Source of the DNA: Akkermansiaceae bacterium
GTDB taxonomy: Bacteria; Verrucomicrobiota; Verrucomicrobiia; Verrucomicrobiales; Akkermansiaceae
DNA length: 9,537 nucleotides
Assembly (NCBI GenBank): GCA_023300065.1
Contig: JALZWJ010000297.1
Span: forward strand, 1-9,537
Reading direction: 5' to 3'
The translations under genes were made by a program, and so were the position numbers. A model generated the notes under the pieces. The model worked only from the letters and a program-made list of their open reading frames with translations, did no database searches and was not told where the DNA came from. Position 1 is the first letter of the stretch. The number at the start of each line of letters is the position of its first letter. Below are positions 1-6,894 of this stretch, piece by piece.

Positions 1-822
1 TTTGTCGGCGATTTTTAGGCGTTCTTTTTTGAGGGGGCCGGTGGTCTGGGTGTGTCCTTTGAACTGGGCCTCGTTGTGGTGGAGGTTGATGAAGTCTGGG
101 GTGCGGGTGTCTTTGCTGTTGGCTTCGATGCGAAGGAGGGTGTTGGCGTCCTTGTGAACGGTGGTGAAGATGTTGGTGCCGAATTTGATCTTGGGGTTGG
201 CGGCGAGGGCGGCGCGGGATTGGTAGGAGAGGTCCCGGGTGTCTAGGGGGAGGGAAGAATACCAGGCGACGTGCTCTTTGGTGGTGGTGTCAAACTGGAG
301 TTGGCGGAGGTCGGTGATGGGGACGTTGGCGCTGCCAGCCTCGGGGTGGCGTTCTAGGAGGATGATGGAGAGCTTGGCGCGTTTGTGGATGAAGGTGGGG
401 GTCCAGTCGCGGGCGAGGGTGCCGATGGCATCGATCTTAAAGTGACGCTGGGTGGCGGTTTCTGGGGTGATGGTGATTTTACGGTGGTCGAGGGAGTTGC
501 TCCGGTTTGGGTAATATCGGGATCCGGCATTGAAGGTGCCGTTTTCATCGACGATTTTCTTTTTGGGGTGGATCTTGCCTCCTTCTTCGGCTTTCCAGGT
601 GATGAGCTCGATCTCGCGGATTTGTTTTGCGGCGATGAGGTCTGGGATTTTTTCGATGATGCCGGCGACGGTGTCGTAGTCACCTGCGATGGATTTTTTG
701 ATGAGGTAGTCGCTGTATTTGTTGGGCATCTCTAGGAGCCAGGCTTCTTGTGCGTGGAGGGGAGAGAGGGTGGCGGAGAAGCAGAGGAGTAGTATGGGGA
801 GAGCCGGAAAGAGATTTTTCAT
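1..822 (-). CDS. Hypothetical secreted protein, N-terminal 274 codons (runs off left edge)
   Basis: An uninterrupted leftward frame of 274 codons begins with ATG at 822-820 and is still open at position 1, so the C-terminus is missing. The protein starts MKNLFPALPILLLCFSAT and continues to LHA-QE, a typical Sec signal peptide with a likely cleavage after residue 24. The mature part is mixed alpha/beta in character. It includes a segment near residue 30 (NKYSDYLIKKSIAGDYDTV), KAEEGGKIHPKKK, and LERHPEAGSANVPITDLRQL. I do not recognise the family and assign no function; an exported or periplasmic location follows only from the signal peptide. Codons are C-rich (ATC, CTC, GCC, ACC), which is why the plus strand here looks G-rich and shows spurious rightward frames. 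No Shine-Dalgarno precedes the ATG. The gene is divergent from the YcxB-like gene with about 70 bp between them. Confidence 0.8.
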   Translation of the reverse strand, partial: MKNLFPALPILLLCFSATLSPLHAQEAWLLEMPNKYSDYLIKKSIAGDYDTVAGIIEKIPDLIAAKQIREIELITWKAEEGGKIHPKKKIVDENGTFNAGSRYYPNRSNSLDHRKITITPETATQRHFKIDAIGTLARDWTPTFIHKRAKLSIILLERHPEAGSANVPITDLRQLQFDTTTKEHVAWYSSLPLDTRDLSYQSRAALAANPKIKFGTNIFTTVHKDANTLLRIEANSKDTRTPDFINLHHNEAQFKGHTQTTGPLKKERLKIADK

Positions 823-852
823 ATTTTCTAGGAGGTCATGGAGATCCCTGTC

Positions 853-881
853 TTGTCCAGCGCAAAGGCTCAGGCTATGTC
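853..881 (+). promoter_or_regulatory. Weak sigma70-like promoter candidate for the YcxB-like/rnhA pair
   Basis: TTGTCC at 853-858 and TATGTC at 876-881 are separated by exactly 17 bases. Both hexamers are imperfect. The implied start near 888 would leave a leader of about five bases before the ATG at 893. The site lies in the short gap between two divergent genes, where a promoter is needed, but the match alone is weak. Confidence 0.2.
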
Positions 882-892
882 TGCGCGTGGAA

Positions 893-1384
893 ATGAGTGA
901 GTATCACGCGACGAGCCAATTTGATGTGAAGACCCTGAAGCTGGGGTCGGCGATGCACATGCGCTATCGGCACCCGGTGTTTGTGGTGATCCGTTATTTT
1001 TATCTGATTTTGGTGCCGATTGGCATCTTCCTGCTGATTTATGGGGATCGTTTGTTTGGTTTTTTGTGCATCATGATCGGGCCGATTCTTTTTATGCGGA
1101 AGGTGTTTTGGCAGTATCGGCTGATTCATGGGGCGAAGTCATCGCCGCAGGCGGGGCAGGAGCTGGACTGGATCATTACGGAAAAGCGGATTCGCCAGGA
1201 GTCGAAGGGGCATGAGAAGAACTACCAGTGGCGGGACTTTGATGATCGGTATTTGTCGCCGAAGGGGATCTTGCTTTACTTGCAGAGGGACCAATATTTC
1301 ATTTTACCAAGGTCGGCTTTTTCTTCTCAGGGGGACTTTGAGGCGGTGAGTAAATTGTGCGAAACTAAGATCGATACGAAGTGA
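893..1384 (+). CDS. YcxB-like membrane protein
   Basis: This is a 163-residue protein. The frame is open further upstream (from 719), but that part is the shadow of the divergent gene, so ATG 893 ([10 protein letters not shown]) is preferred. Two hydrophobic helices at about residues 29-50 and 53-69 are separated by only a short GDR turn, giving a tight membrane hairpin with both ends on the same side. The soluble C-terminal half has the pattern of the YcxB-like C-terminal domain: [13 protein letters not shown] (about 92-104), then YQWRDF (111-116), a GILLYL strand (125-130) and FILPRSAF (136-143). The family has no established biochemical function. The stop codon overlaps the rnhA start (TGATG), implying cotranscription and probably coupled translation. 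No Shine-Dalgarno is obvious before the start. Confidence 0.7.
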   Translation: MSEYHATSQFDVKTLKLGSAMHMRYRHPVFVVIRYFYLILVPIGIFLLIYGDRLFGFLCIMIGPILFMRKVFWQYRLIHGAKSSPQAGQELDWIITEKRIRQESKGHEKNYQWRDFDDRYLSPKGILLYLQRDQYFILPRSAFSSQGDFEAVSKLCETKIDTK

Positions 1385-1863
1385 TGAAAGAGGTGGTAAT
1401 TTATACAGATGGCGGGGCGCGGGGAAATCCGGGTCCGGGAGGGTTTGGGGCGATTGTGACCTTTGGAGCGCACCGTAAGGAGCTGAAGGGGGCCTTTGCT
1501 CACACTACGAATAATCGGATGGAGCTGATGGGGGTGATCTCTGCTTTGGAGATGTTAAAAGAGGCCTGTGCGGTGACGGTGTATTCGGATTCTAAGTATG
1601 TGGTGGATGCGATGTTGAAGGGCTGGCTTGAGGGCTGGAAGAAGCGTGGCTGGAAAAAATCTGATAAGAAGCCGGTTCTGAACCAGGATCTCTGGCGGCG
1701 GCTAGATGCGGCGGCGGCGCGACATAATCCGACGTGGAAGTGGGTGAAGGGACATGCGGGAAACCCGCTGAACGAGCGCTGTGATGAGCTGGTGCACGAG
1801 GCGATCGATGAGGGGAAGCTGGTGATCGATCAGGGGTATCTGGATCAGCAGGCTGGGCGGTAG
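1384..1863 (+). CDS. rnhA: Ribonuclease HI
   Basis: This is a 159-residue cytoplasmic endonuclease that cuts the RNA strand of RNA-DNA hybrids, clearing R-loops and RNA primers. The length matches the bacterial type 1 enzyme (about 155 residues). The metal-binding carboxylates are all visible: D9 in [15 protein letters not shown]47 in NNRMEL, D69 in VYSDSKY and D134 in NERCDEL. The catalytic histidine H124 lies in [11 protein letters not shown]. The tryptophan- and lysine-rich stretch [12 protein letters not shown] (81-92) matches the basic handle region that grips the hybrid, so this is not a handle-less variant. A GTG at 1381 is also in frame, but ATG 1384 is preferred because it overlaps the upstream TGA by one base, the usual geometry for translational coupling. 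Codons are G-ending (GCG, GGG, CTG, GTG), unlike the helicase and leuS on the same strand. Confidence 0.96.
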   Translation: MKEVVIYTDGGARGNPGPGGFGAIVTFGAHRKELKGAFAHTTNNRMELMGVISALEMLKEACAVTVYSDSKYVVDAMLKGWLEGWKKRGWKKSDKKPVLNQDLWRRLDAAAARHNPTWKWVKGHAGNPLNERCDELVHEAIDEGKLVIDQGYLDQQAGR

Positions 1864-1920
1864 GCTGTCACTCTGGTGATTTTTAGGGGGCAATCTTCTG
1901 ATAAGGGGGTATTGTTAGGG

Positions 1921-3231
1921 ATGAGGAAGAGTTTGTGCGTCTGGTTTGCCTTGGGATTACCCGCGGCGGCTTTAATCTTTCGGGATGGCGTGAGCCCTGC
2001 GGCGAACACGGAGACGGCTCCTACGGGGGCCTTTGCCGACAGTGGGTGGCAGTATCAAATCCGATACAGCGCTTTCCATGGGACGATGATTTCGCCAAAG
2101 CACTTCATCACGGCGACTCATTTAGGGGCGAATCAAACGGTGATCACGCAGCCGGTTATTTTTAACGGAGTGGAGGAGCGGAGCTACACCATTAAGCCGG
2201 GATCGCGGAGGATCATTAATGGCAGCGATCTCTCGGTTTTTGAGATTTGGGAGACCTTTGATCTCTATGCGCCTCTCTATACGACGGTGGATGAACCGGG
2301 AAGAGAGATGGTGATCTGTGGGCGTGGCTTTGGGCGTGGGATTGAAATTGCGGGGCAAGGGTGGCGGTGGGGCGGGACGGCCACGCGGCTTTCCCGCTGG
2401 GGGCGAAATATAATCGATGGCGGAGTGACCTCTGGTGGGAACGATCTTTTATTTTTTACCTTTAACGATCTTTTGGGACAAGATGAAGCGGCCGCGACCG
2501 GGGGGGATTCGGGCGGGGGATGGTTCGTGAAAGATGGCCCGACTTGGAAGCTCGCGGGGGTGTCCTTCTCGGTGGATGGAAACTACTCGGAGGATGCGGT
2601 GCCTACGAATGCGAATGGTTTCCGGGGGAGCTTTTATGATGCGGGCGGATTGAGCATCGGCAGTGATGCGAGTGGGTGGAATTTGATTCCTACGACGGGT
2701 TTTTCAACCAATCCGGGGAGTGTGAGATTTGCTCGCCAATCTCACACTTATGGCTCGCGAATCAGTAGTCATATTCCGGAGATCAATGCTTTGATTAATC
2801 CCGCGCTCGCCTTGGCCGATAGCACTCCTACGGAGAGATTTGGGAACTGGCTCACGGTGGCGGGGGTGACCACTCTGACGGCACCGGGAGATGATGCAGA
2901 TGGTGATGGCGTGACGAACTTGGAAGAGTATTTGACGGAGTCTGACCCGAGCGATGGGGAGGAGGCTGTGAGCCCCCTGGAAATTGTATTTCCAGAAGAT
3001 GGGACGCACCAATTCACCTTGGTGGAGTCATTGGATCTGGCAGGACGGGGGCTGGCGACGACTTTGGAGAGCTCGGTGAATCTGACGACTTGGGCCACTG
3101 TGAATGATGCCATTGAAGGTTCTACTACGGTTGACAATGGGGAGGGAGTGCGGATGAGAATCCTGACGCGGATACCAGGCCCGAACGAGACAGGGGCGCT
3201 GTACTATCGATTGAAAATTAATCTCCCGTAG
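1921..3231 (+). CDS. Secreted trypsin-like serine protease with C-terminal EF-hand-like loop and beta module
   Basis: This is a 436-residue exported endopeptidase candidate. A GTG at 1876 is in frame, but ATG 1921 puts the start directly on a signal peptide (MRKSLCVWFALGLPAAALIF, with a possible cut around residue 28). The chymotrypsin-fold triad is complete: H67 in FITATHLG, D103 in NGSDLSVFE and S197 in TGGDSGGG. A Ca-binding loop follows at 325-336 with acidic or polar residues at EF-hand positions 1, 3, 5, 9 and 12 (D325, D327, D329, N333, E336) in DADGDGVTNLEEYL. The last 85 residues form a beta-type module with LESSVNLTTWATV, a pattern often seen at the C-termini of secreted Verrucomicrobiota and Planctomycetota proteins. 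No PEP-CTERM tail is present, so exosortase sorting is not expected. The substrate cannot be inferred. An AAGGGGG run about 11-17 bases upstream may serve as a weak ribosome binding site. Confidence 0.85.
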   Translation: MRKSLCVWFALGLPAAALIFRDGVSPAANTETAPTGAFADSGWQYQIRYSAFHGTMISPKHFITATHLGANQTVITQPVIFNGVEERSYTIKPGSRRIINGSDLSVFEIWETFDLYAPLYTTVDEPGREMVICGRGFGRGIEIAGQGWRWGGTATRLSRWGRNIIDGGVTSGGNDLLFFTFNDLLGQDEAAATGGDSGGGWFVKDGPTWKLAGVSFSVDGNYSEDAVPTNANGFRGSFYDAGGLSIGSDASGWNLIPTTGFSTNPGSVRFARQSHTYGSRISSHIPEINALINPALALADSTPTERFGNWLTVAGVTTLTAPGDDADGDGVTNLEEYLTESDPSDGEEAVSPLEIVFPEDGTHQFTLVESLDLAGRGLATTLESSVNLTTWATVNDAIEGSTTVDNGEGVRMRILTRIPGPNETGALYYRLKINLP

Positions 3232-3290
3232 TTAAGGATGTGTGTTTTTTCAAAAAGTTTGATGCTGCTTGTTTTTTTTCAAATAATTCC

Positions 3291-3319
3291 TTGATCAGCC
3301 TTGATTAACAGCGTATTAA
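3291..3319 (+). promoter_or_regulatory. Sigma70-like promoter candidate for the mini PEP-CTERM gene
   Basis: TTGATC at 3291-3296 and TATTAA at 3314-3319 are spaced by 17 bases, each matching consensus at four of six positions. The region just upstream (3244-3285) is rich in A and T runs, like an UP element. Transcription would start near 3326, about 16 bases before the ATG at 3342. The -35 box is part of a direct repeat, CCTTGAT at 3289-3295 and again at 3299-3305. The two copies are offset by 10 bp, about one helical turn, so this could also be a regulator binding site. No Shine-Dalgarno is seen between the start site and the ATG. Confidence 0.4.
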
Positions 3320-3341
3320 GTGGGCCACCCTTTTTGAATTG

Positions 3342-3512
3342 ATGAACCCACTTACCTCTAAGTTTTTGCTGATCTTTGCAAGTTTTGCGGCTTCTTGCGT
3401 CAGCCTTTTTGCTGCTGATTCCCCGGCAGAAGCCGCCCCTATTCCGGAGCCGTCGGTGGCTCTTCTAGGTGGTCTTTGCGGTATCTTATTTCTCTTCTGG
3501 AGACGGAAGTAG
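3342..3512 (+). CDS. Mini PEP-CTERM protein (signal peptide joined to exosortase sorting signal)
   Basis: This is a 56-residue reading frame starting MNPLTSKFLLIFASFAAS. Residues 1-25 form a Sec signal peptide with a plausible cleavage at SLFA-AD. The C-terminal 22 residues are a complete PEP-CTERM tail: P34-E35-P36, then a hydrophobic helix (SVALLGGLCGILFLFW) and a basic end, RRK. PEP-CTERM tails are recognised by exosortases, which process envelope or exopolymer-associated proteins. Between the two signals lie only about 8-12 residues, rich in Ala, Pro and Glu, so almost nothing would remain as a mature product. A cysteine (C19) within the signal peptide does not form a clear lipobox. No exosortase gene is present in the window. 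The gene has its own candidate promoter and ends 122 bp before the helicase start. The function is unknown. It could be a true micro-substrate, a signal-like peptide, a leader whose translation matters, or a decayed larger gene. Confidence 0.72.
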   Translation: MNPLTSKFLLIFASFAASCVSLFAADSPAEAAPIPEPSVALLGGLCGILFLFWRRK

Positions 3513-3634
3513 TCTCAACGACTCTTAGCGGGAACTTTCGTTTACTTCTTGCTATTAGAGGCAAAGGCTGAGACCTCTCGCTCTCTCGTTCGTGGCAGTT
3601 ATTCACAGCGGGAATTATTTTTAGTCACGCCACC

Positions 3635-5404
3635 ATGGATACGCCTCCCTTTACCGAACTCGGTCTCCCCGAACCTCTCCTCGCCGCGGTCCTCGAAATG
3701 GGGTTTGAAAGCCCTTCGCCGATTCAGGCTAAGACGATCCCTCTCGCCCTCGAAGGAAAAGATCTCATCGGTCTCTCGCAAACTGGCTCCGGTAAGACCG
3801 CAGCTTTTGCACTTCCTACGCTCGCTCGGATTGATTCGCATCTTGCTGAGCCTCAAGCTCTCATCGTCTGCCCGACCCGCGAACTCGCGGTGCAGGTTTG
3901 TGAAGAGGTCTTCCGCCTCGGTAATAAGATCAAAGGCCTCCGCGCCCTTCCTGTCTATGGCGGCACTCCGATCGATCGTCAGTTAAGAGGCCTCCGCAAG
4001 GGTGCCCACATCGTGGTGGGGACACCGGGTCGTCTCCTGGATCACTTGAAGCGCCGCAGCTTTAACCCGCAAAATATCAAAACGGTCATCCTTGATGAGG
4101 CTGACCGCATGCTCGACATGGGCTTCCAAGACGAGATGGAGGAACTCCTCGCCGCCCTGCCTAAGGAGCGCCAGACCATGTTCTTCTCCGCAACGATGAA
4201 TCGCCGCGTGAGTCGCCTCATCGAGAACTTCGGGACGAAGCCTGAGCTGATCGAAATCGAGCGCAAGTCCCTCACGGTCGATGCGATCGACCAATCATGC
4301 TACGAAGTCCGTCAACGCTCGAAGGTGGAGGTTCTCTCCCGTCTTCTCGATATTGACCCACCTCGCCTCGCCGTTGTTTTTTGTAATACCAAGCGCCTCG
4401 TGGATGAAGTGACCGAGGGCCTCTTGGCCCGTGGCTACACCGCCGACCGTTTGCACGGCGATATTACCCAGCAGATGCGTGAGCGCGTCTTGGCTCGTTT
4501 CCGTGAAGGAACGGTCGAGATCCTCGTCGCGACTGATGTGGCAGCTCGTGGACTGGACGTCGATAACATCGACCTCGTCGTAAACTACGAGATCCCTCAC
4601 GACCCCGAGGATTACGTTCACCGTATCGGCCGGACTGGTCGTGCTGGACGTTCTGGTAAAGCGGTGAGCTTCGTCTTCGGTCGCGATATCTATCGTCTCC
4701 AGACGATCGAGAAATACACCCGCCAGACGATCCGTCGTGAGCGTGTTCCGAGCCAAGAGCAGGTGGAAGGCAAGCGTGCTGATGTGCTATTTCAGACGAT
4801 TCAGGAACGTCTCGAGAATAAGAAGATTGGGAACTTCCAGACTTATCTCGACCGCCTTCTTGAGCAGGGCCACACCGCGACTGACATCGCCAATTCCGCC
4901 ATTACTTTACTTCGTGAATCAACGACCCGTGAAGGTGAGTTCATCGCCGAGGATAAGCAAAAGGAAGCTTTCTCTAACGAGCGCCAGCGCTCCAGTTGGA
5001 AGGATGATCGCGGGAATCGGAATGACCGCAACGACAGAAATAATCACCGCGATCGTAATGACCGAGGTAATGACCGAGGTAATGACCGTGGTGATCGCAG
5101 AGAACGCCCGGAGCGCCGCGAGCGTGACCGTGGTGCCCCGGCTGAGCGTAACAACTCAAAGGGCATGTCCTGTCTGGTCATGAATCTTGGTAAAGCTCAG
5201 CACATCAAGCCCGGCGACATCGCTGGGATGATCTACCGCGAGTGTAATGTCCCAGATGGCTCCCTTGGTAAGATCACGATCTTCCCGAAGCATACCCTTG
5301 TCGACGTCGGGCAAGAGATTGCCAATGATGTCATCGATGGTCTCCGCAATGCCAGCCTTCGTGGTCGTAGCTTCAAGATCGACCACGATCGGAAGAAGGA
5401 CTAA
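3635..5404 (+). CDS. DEAD-box ATP-dependent RNA helicase with DbpA-type RNA-binding C-terminus
   Basis: This is a 589-residue cytoplasmic RNA helicase closest in layout to the CsdA/DeaD group, which unwinds structured RNA in ribosome assembly and cold adaptation. Motifs are in order: Q motif with Q31, motif I SQTGSGKT (48-55), PTRELA (80-85), TPGR (130-133), DEAD (154-157), SAT (185-187), VVFCNTKR (247-254), HGDITQQ (274-280), [10 protein letters not shown] (299-308) and HRIGRTGR (329-336). After a helical region to about 450 there is a disordered Arg/Asp/Asn-rich linker (about 450-507). A DbpA-like RNA-binding domain then runs to the end ([20 protein letters not shown] to GRSFKIDH). E. coli DeaD has an additional tail after this domain, whereas here the basic region lies before it. 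The symbol deaD would fit but is not certain. ATG 3635 begins directly at the Q-motif region. Codons are C/T-ending, suggesting high expression. A 122-bp gap separates it from the mini PEP-CTERM gene. Confidence 0.95.
   Translation: MDTPPFTELGLPEPLLAAVLEMGFESPSPIQAKTIPLALEGKDLIGLSQTGSGKTAAFALPTLARIDSHLAEPQALIVCPTRELAVQVCEEVFRLGNKIKGLRALPVYGGTPIDRQLRGLRKGAHIVVGTPGRLLDHLKRRSFNPQNIKTVILDEADRMLDMGFQDEMEELLAALPKERQTMFFSATMNRRVSRLIENFGTKPELIEIERKSLTVDAIDQSCYEVRQRSKVEVLSRLLDIDPPRLAVVFCNTKRLVDEVTEGLLARGYTADRLHGDITQQMRERVLARFREGTVEILVATDVAARGLDVDNIDLVVNYEIPHDPEDYVHRIGRTGRAGRSGKAVSFVFGRDIYRLQTIEKYTRQTIRRERVPSQEQVEGKRADVLFQTIQERLENKKIGNFQTYLDRLLEQGHTATDIANSAITLLRESTTREGEFIAEDKQKEAFSNERQRSSWKDDRGNRNDRNDRNNHRDRNDRGNDRGNDRGDRRERPERRERDRGAPAERNNSKGMSCLVMNLGKAQHIKPGDIAGMIYRECNVPDGSLGKITIFPKHTLVDVGQEIANDVIDGLRNASLRGRSFKIDHDRKKD
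5055..5090 (+). repeat. Three tandem 12-bp units in the helicase linker
   Basis: GTAATGACCGAG occurs at 5055-5066 and 5067-5078, with a third copy at 5079-5090 that differs by one base (GTAATGACCGTG). The unit keeps the frame and adds the residues NDRG each time to the disordered basic linker. The flanking sequence has looser versions of the same unit (GGAATGACCGCA style), so the linker seems to have grown by duplication of a four-codon unit. Copy number may vary between strains. Confidence 0.85.
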
Positions 5405-5409
5405 TTGGC

Positions 5410-5601
5410 TCATCCCACCTCAACGGTGAAGCGCCTCCTCTGTTCGCTCAGAGGAGTGTTGGTGTTATTCTTACCTTGGTCCTCGACTGGGCCGAACGAC
5501 TGGATCGTGCAGTTACGGACATTCTTGTTAAGAATGAGTTTTGCTTTGGTGCGATTCTTGATCGCCCTGATGAATTTGAGTGGATTTTGGAATACCCTTA
5601 A
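5410..5601. other. Unassigned gap with long open frames on both strands
   Basis: The 223 bases between the helicase stop (5404) and the hydrolase start (5628) hold no gene I can name. Three frames stay open almost throughout. One is rightward, ending at 5614, in the helicase's own frame. A second is rightward, ending with TAA at 5599-5601 and containing DWAERLDRAVTDILVKNEF. The third is leftward, ending with TGA at 5412-5410 and containing KNRTKAKLILNKNVRNC. The last two are antisense and codon-aligned, so at most one is likely real. Both resemble the helicase and leuS codon style, but neither has an ATG start with a ribosome binding site. It may be a degraded gene, a small gene with an unusual start, or simply transcribed spacer. 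Confidence 0.3.
5435..5473 (+). terminator. Hairpin downstream of the helicase, possible weak terminator
   Basis: CTCCTCTG (5435-5442) pairs perfectly with CAGAGGAG (5449-5456) around a six-base TTCGCT loop, beginning 30 bases after the helicase stop. The following stretch is T-enriched (TGTTGGTGTTATTCTT) but lacks a continuous T run. Termination would be weak, and the stem could instead protect the mRNA 3' end. Confidence 0.35.
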
Positions 5602-5627
5602 CGAGGAAGGTTGAGTATCATGACGTG

Positions 5628-6842
5628 ATGCGTATTCTTTTTGTGATGTTAGTCCCGCTACTTGCGGTGGGGCGTGAGCTACCAGTGGGGGAGCCTGCTG
5701 AGTTTGGGATGTCTGCCGAGGGCTTGGCGAAAATTGGTCCAGTGGTGGAGGGGATGATCCGAGAGAAGAGCTTGGTGGGGGCATCTGTTCTGATCTTGAA
5801 AAAAGGGACGATTGTTTATCAGGAGGGCTTTGGTCAGCGGGATCGTGAGAATGATTTACCGATGGAGCGGGACACCTTGTTTCGTATTTTTTCGATGACA
5901 AAGGGGCTCACTTCAGCAGCGGCGCTGATTTTGTGCGATGAGGGGAAATTGAATCTAGATGATGAGGTAGCGGCGCATTTGCCAGAGTTCAAAGGGGACG
6001 AGGTCTGGGTCTCCAGAATTAAGCGCGAGAAGGCGGAGCGGGCCCCCACGGTGCGTGATCTCTTGCGGCACACGAGCGGGTTAGCGAATCGTTGGGCGGT
6101 GCACCCCGTGAGCCGGATGTATCGAGAAGGGGCGGCGTTGGATACTCTGCTCGCAAATATCGCGGAGGCTCCGCTACTTTATCAACCAGGTAAGCGTTGG
6201 GTCTATGGCGCGAGTAGCGATGTCTTAGCGGCAGTGGTCGCGAAGGTGGCAGGGATACCTTTTGAAAAATTTCTAGAAAAACGCCTTATAAAACCACTCG
6301 GCATGGTGGATACCGCTTATCAAGTTCCGCGGGATAAAATGGGGAGGCTCTCGGTAAATTATCGGGTAAGAAAGGGGCGCTTGATGGTGGCTGACCCAGC
6401 GGAGGGGAGTAAGATGTTACAGGCCCCGGCCTTTAAAGGGGGAGGGAGCGGCCTAGTCTCGACCATCACGGACTACGCGAGATTTCTCCAGATGATCGCC
6501 AACGGGGGAGAGTTTCAAGGGAAGCGATATTTACGAAAAGAAACAGTAGAATTGATGAGGACCAATCAGCTGCCAAAGGGGGTAGCGGCGATCTCCTTTG
6601 GAGACGATGTGAGACCTGGCACGGGATTTGGTCTCGGGTTTAGTGTGCGGGTTACGAATGATGGCCGGGGTGATTCAGACGCGGCCCTAGGTGAATATGG
6701 CTGGGGCGGCGCGGCGAGCACGCATTATTGGATTTCTCCGGAACATGAGCTCGTCGTAATTACGATGGAGCAAACGATGCCTTATAATCGGAATTTGGAG
6801 GCAGCTCTAAAGCCCCTCATTTATGGGGCTTTCAAAAAATAG
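5628..6842 (+). CDS. Exported beta-lactamase-family serine hydrolase
   Basis: This is a 404-residue protein of the class C beta-lactamase / esterase EstB / penicillin-binding protein superfamily (Beta-lactamase, PF00144 type). The start at ATG 5628 puts a short signal peptide (MRILFVMLVPLLAVG) at the N-terminus; a GTG at 5625 is also in frame. The nucleophile motif S-x-x-K is S89-M-T-K92 within RIFSMTKGLTSAAAL. The second-motif tyrosine is Y193 in WVYGASSDVLA, so the third position is Ala rather than the Asn of true class C beta-lactamases. The third motif region is YGWGGAASTHYWISP (357-371), the W-G-G type of esterases. LLRHTSGL (145-152) and KPLGM (222-226) are further family marks. These features favour an esterase, peptidase or transesterase over an antibiotic-degrading enzyme; the substrate is unknown. 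It acts outside the cytoplasm. A GAGGAAGG at 5603-5610 is 17 bases upstream, rather far for a ribosome binding site. Codons are G-rich. Confidence 0.9.
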   Translation: MRILFVMLVPLLAVGRELPVGEPAEFGMSAEGLAKIGPVVEGMIREKSLVGASVLILKKGTIVYQEGFGQRDRENDLPMERDTLFRIFSMTKGLTSAAALILCDEGKLNLDDEVAAHLPEFKGDEVWVSRIKREKAERAPTVRDLLRHTSGLANRWAVHPVSRMYREGAALDTLLANIAEAPLLYQPGKRWVYGASSDVLAAVVAKVAGIPFEKFLEKRLIKPLGMVDTAYQVPRDKMGRLSVNYRVRKGRLMVADPAEGSKMLQAPAFKGGGSGLVSTITDYARFLQMIANGGEFQGKRYLRKETVELMRTNQLPKGVAAISFGDDVRPGTGFGLGFSVRVTNDGRGDSDAALGEYGWGGAASTHYWISPEHELVVITMEQTMPYNRNLEAALKPLIYGAFKK

Positions 6843-6857
6843 CGTTTTTTTCTTTTT
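6809..6857 (+). terminator. Terminator candidate overlapping the end of the hydrolase gene
   Basis: AAAGCCCC (6809-6816) pairs perfectly with GGGGCTTT (6825-6832) around an eight-base loop. Two T runs follow at 6845-6851 and 6853-6857. The stem lies within the last codons of the hydrolase gene (stop TAG 6840-6842), and 12 bases separate it from the T tract, so efficiency may be modest. The next gene has its own promoter candidate just downstream. Confidence 0.4.
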
Positions 6858-6882
6858 CGAATGAAACGACTCTGAATTACGT

Positions 6883-6888
6883 TATACT
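6883..6888 (+). promoter_or_regulatory. -10 box placing the transcript start on the lipoprotein ATG
   Basis: TATACT at 6883-6888 matches the TATAAT consensus at five of six positions. Six bases separate it from the ATG at 6895, so transcription would begin at or beside the start codon, giving a leaderless mRNA. No good -35 box is seen at the usual spacing (TTCGAA at 6856-6861 is too far at 21 bases), and there is no Shine-Dalgarno, as expected for a leaderless gene. Confidence 0.45.
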
Positions 6889-6894
6889 AACACT

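Noticed and set aside
385..735. Rightward Gly/Val/Asp-rich open frames in the first 800 bases
   Set aside because: They are the antisense of the leftward secreted-protein gene, whose signal peptide and balanced composition make it the real coding strand.
719..892. A longer N-terminus for the YcxB-like protein
   Set aside because: This stretch overlaps the start of the divergent secreted-protein gene. The Arg/Ser-rich sequence it encodes does not fit the family, which starts close to the first membrane helix.
1868..1885. TCAC-TCTG-GTGA followed by TTTTT just after rnhA, as a terminator
   Set aside because: The stem has only four base pairs and is too weak to call, although it may slow polymerase.
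3321..3340. Possible sigma54 promoter before the mini PEP-CTERM gene, since some PEP-CTERM genes are under PrsK/PrsR and sigma54 control
   Set aside because: A GG pair is present (TGGGCC at 3321-3326), but the GC element at the required spacing is absent, so the sigma70-like site upstream fits better.
3629..3638. GCCACCATGG at the helicase start resembles a eukaryotic Kozak sequence
   Set aside because: The gene and its neighbours are clearly bacterial, so the match is a coincidence.
4295..4756. A 153-codon leftward frame inside the helicase
   Set aside because: It is a codon-bias shadow over the conserved helicase core, with no start signal and no recognisable domain.
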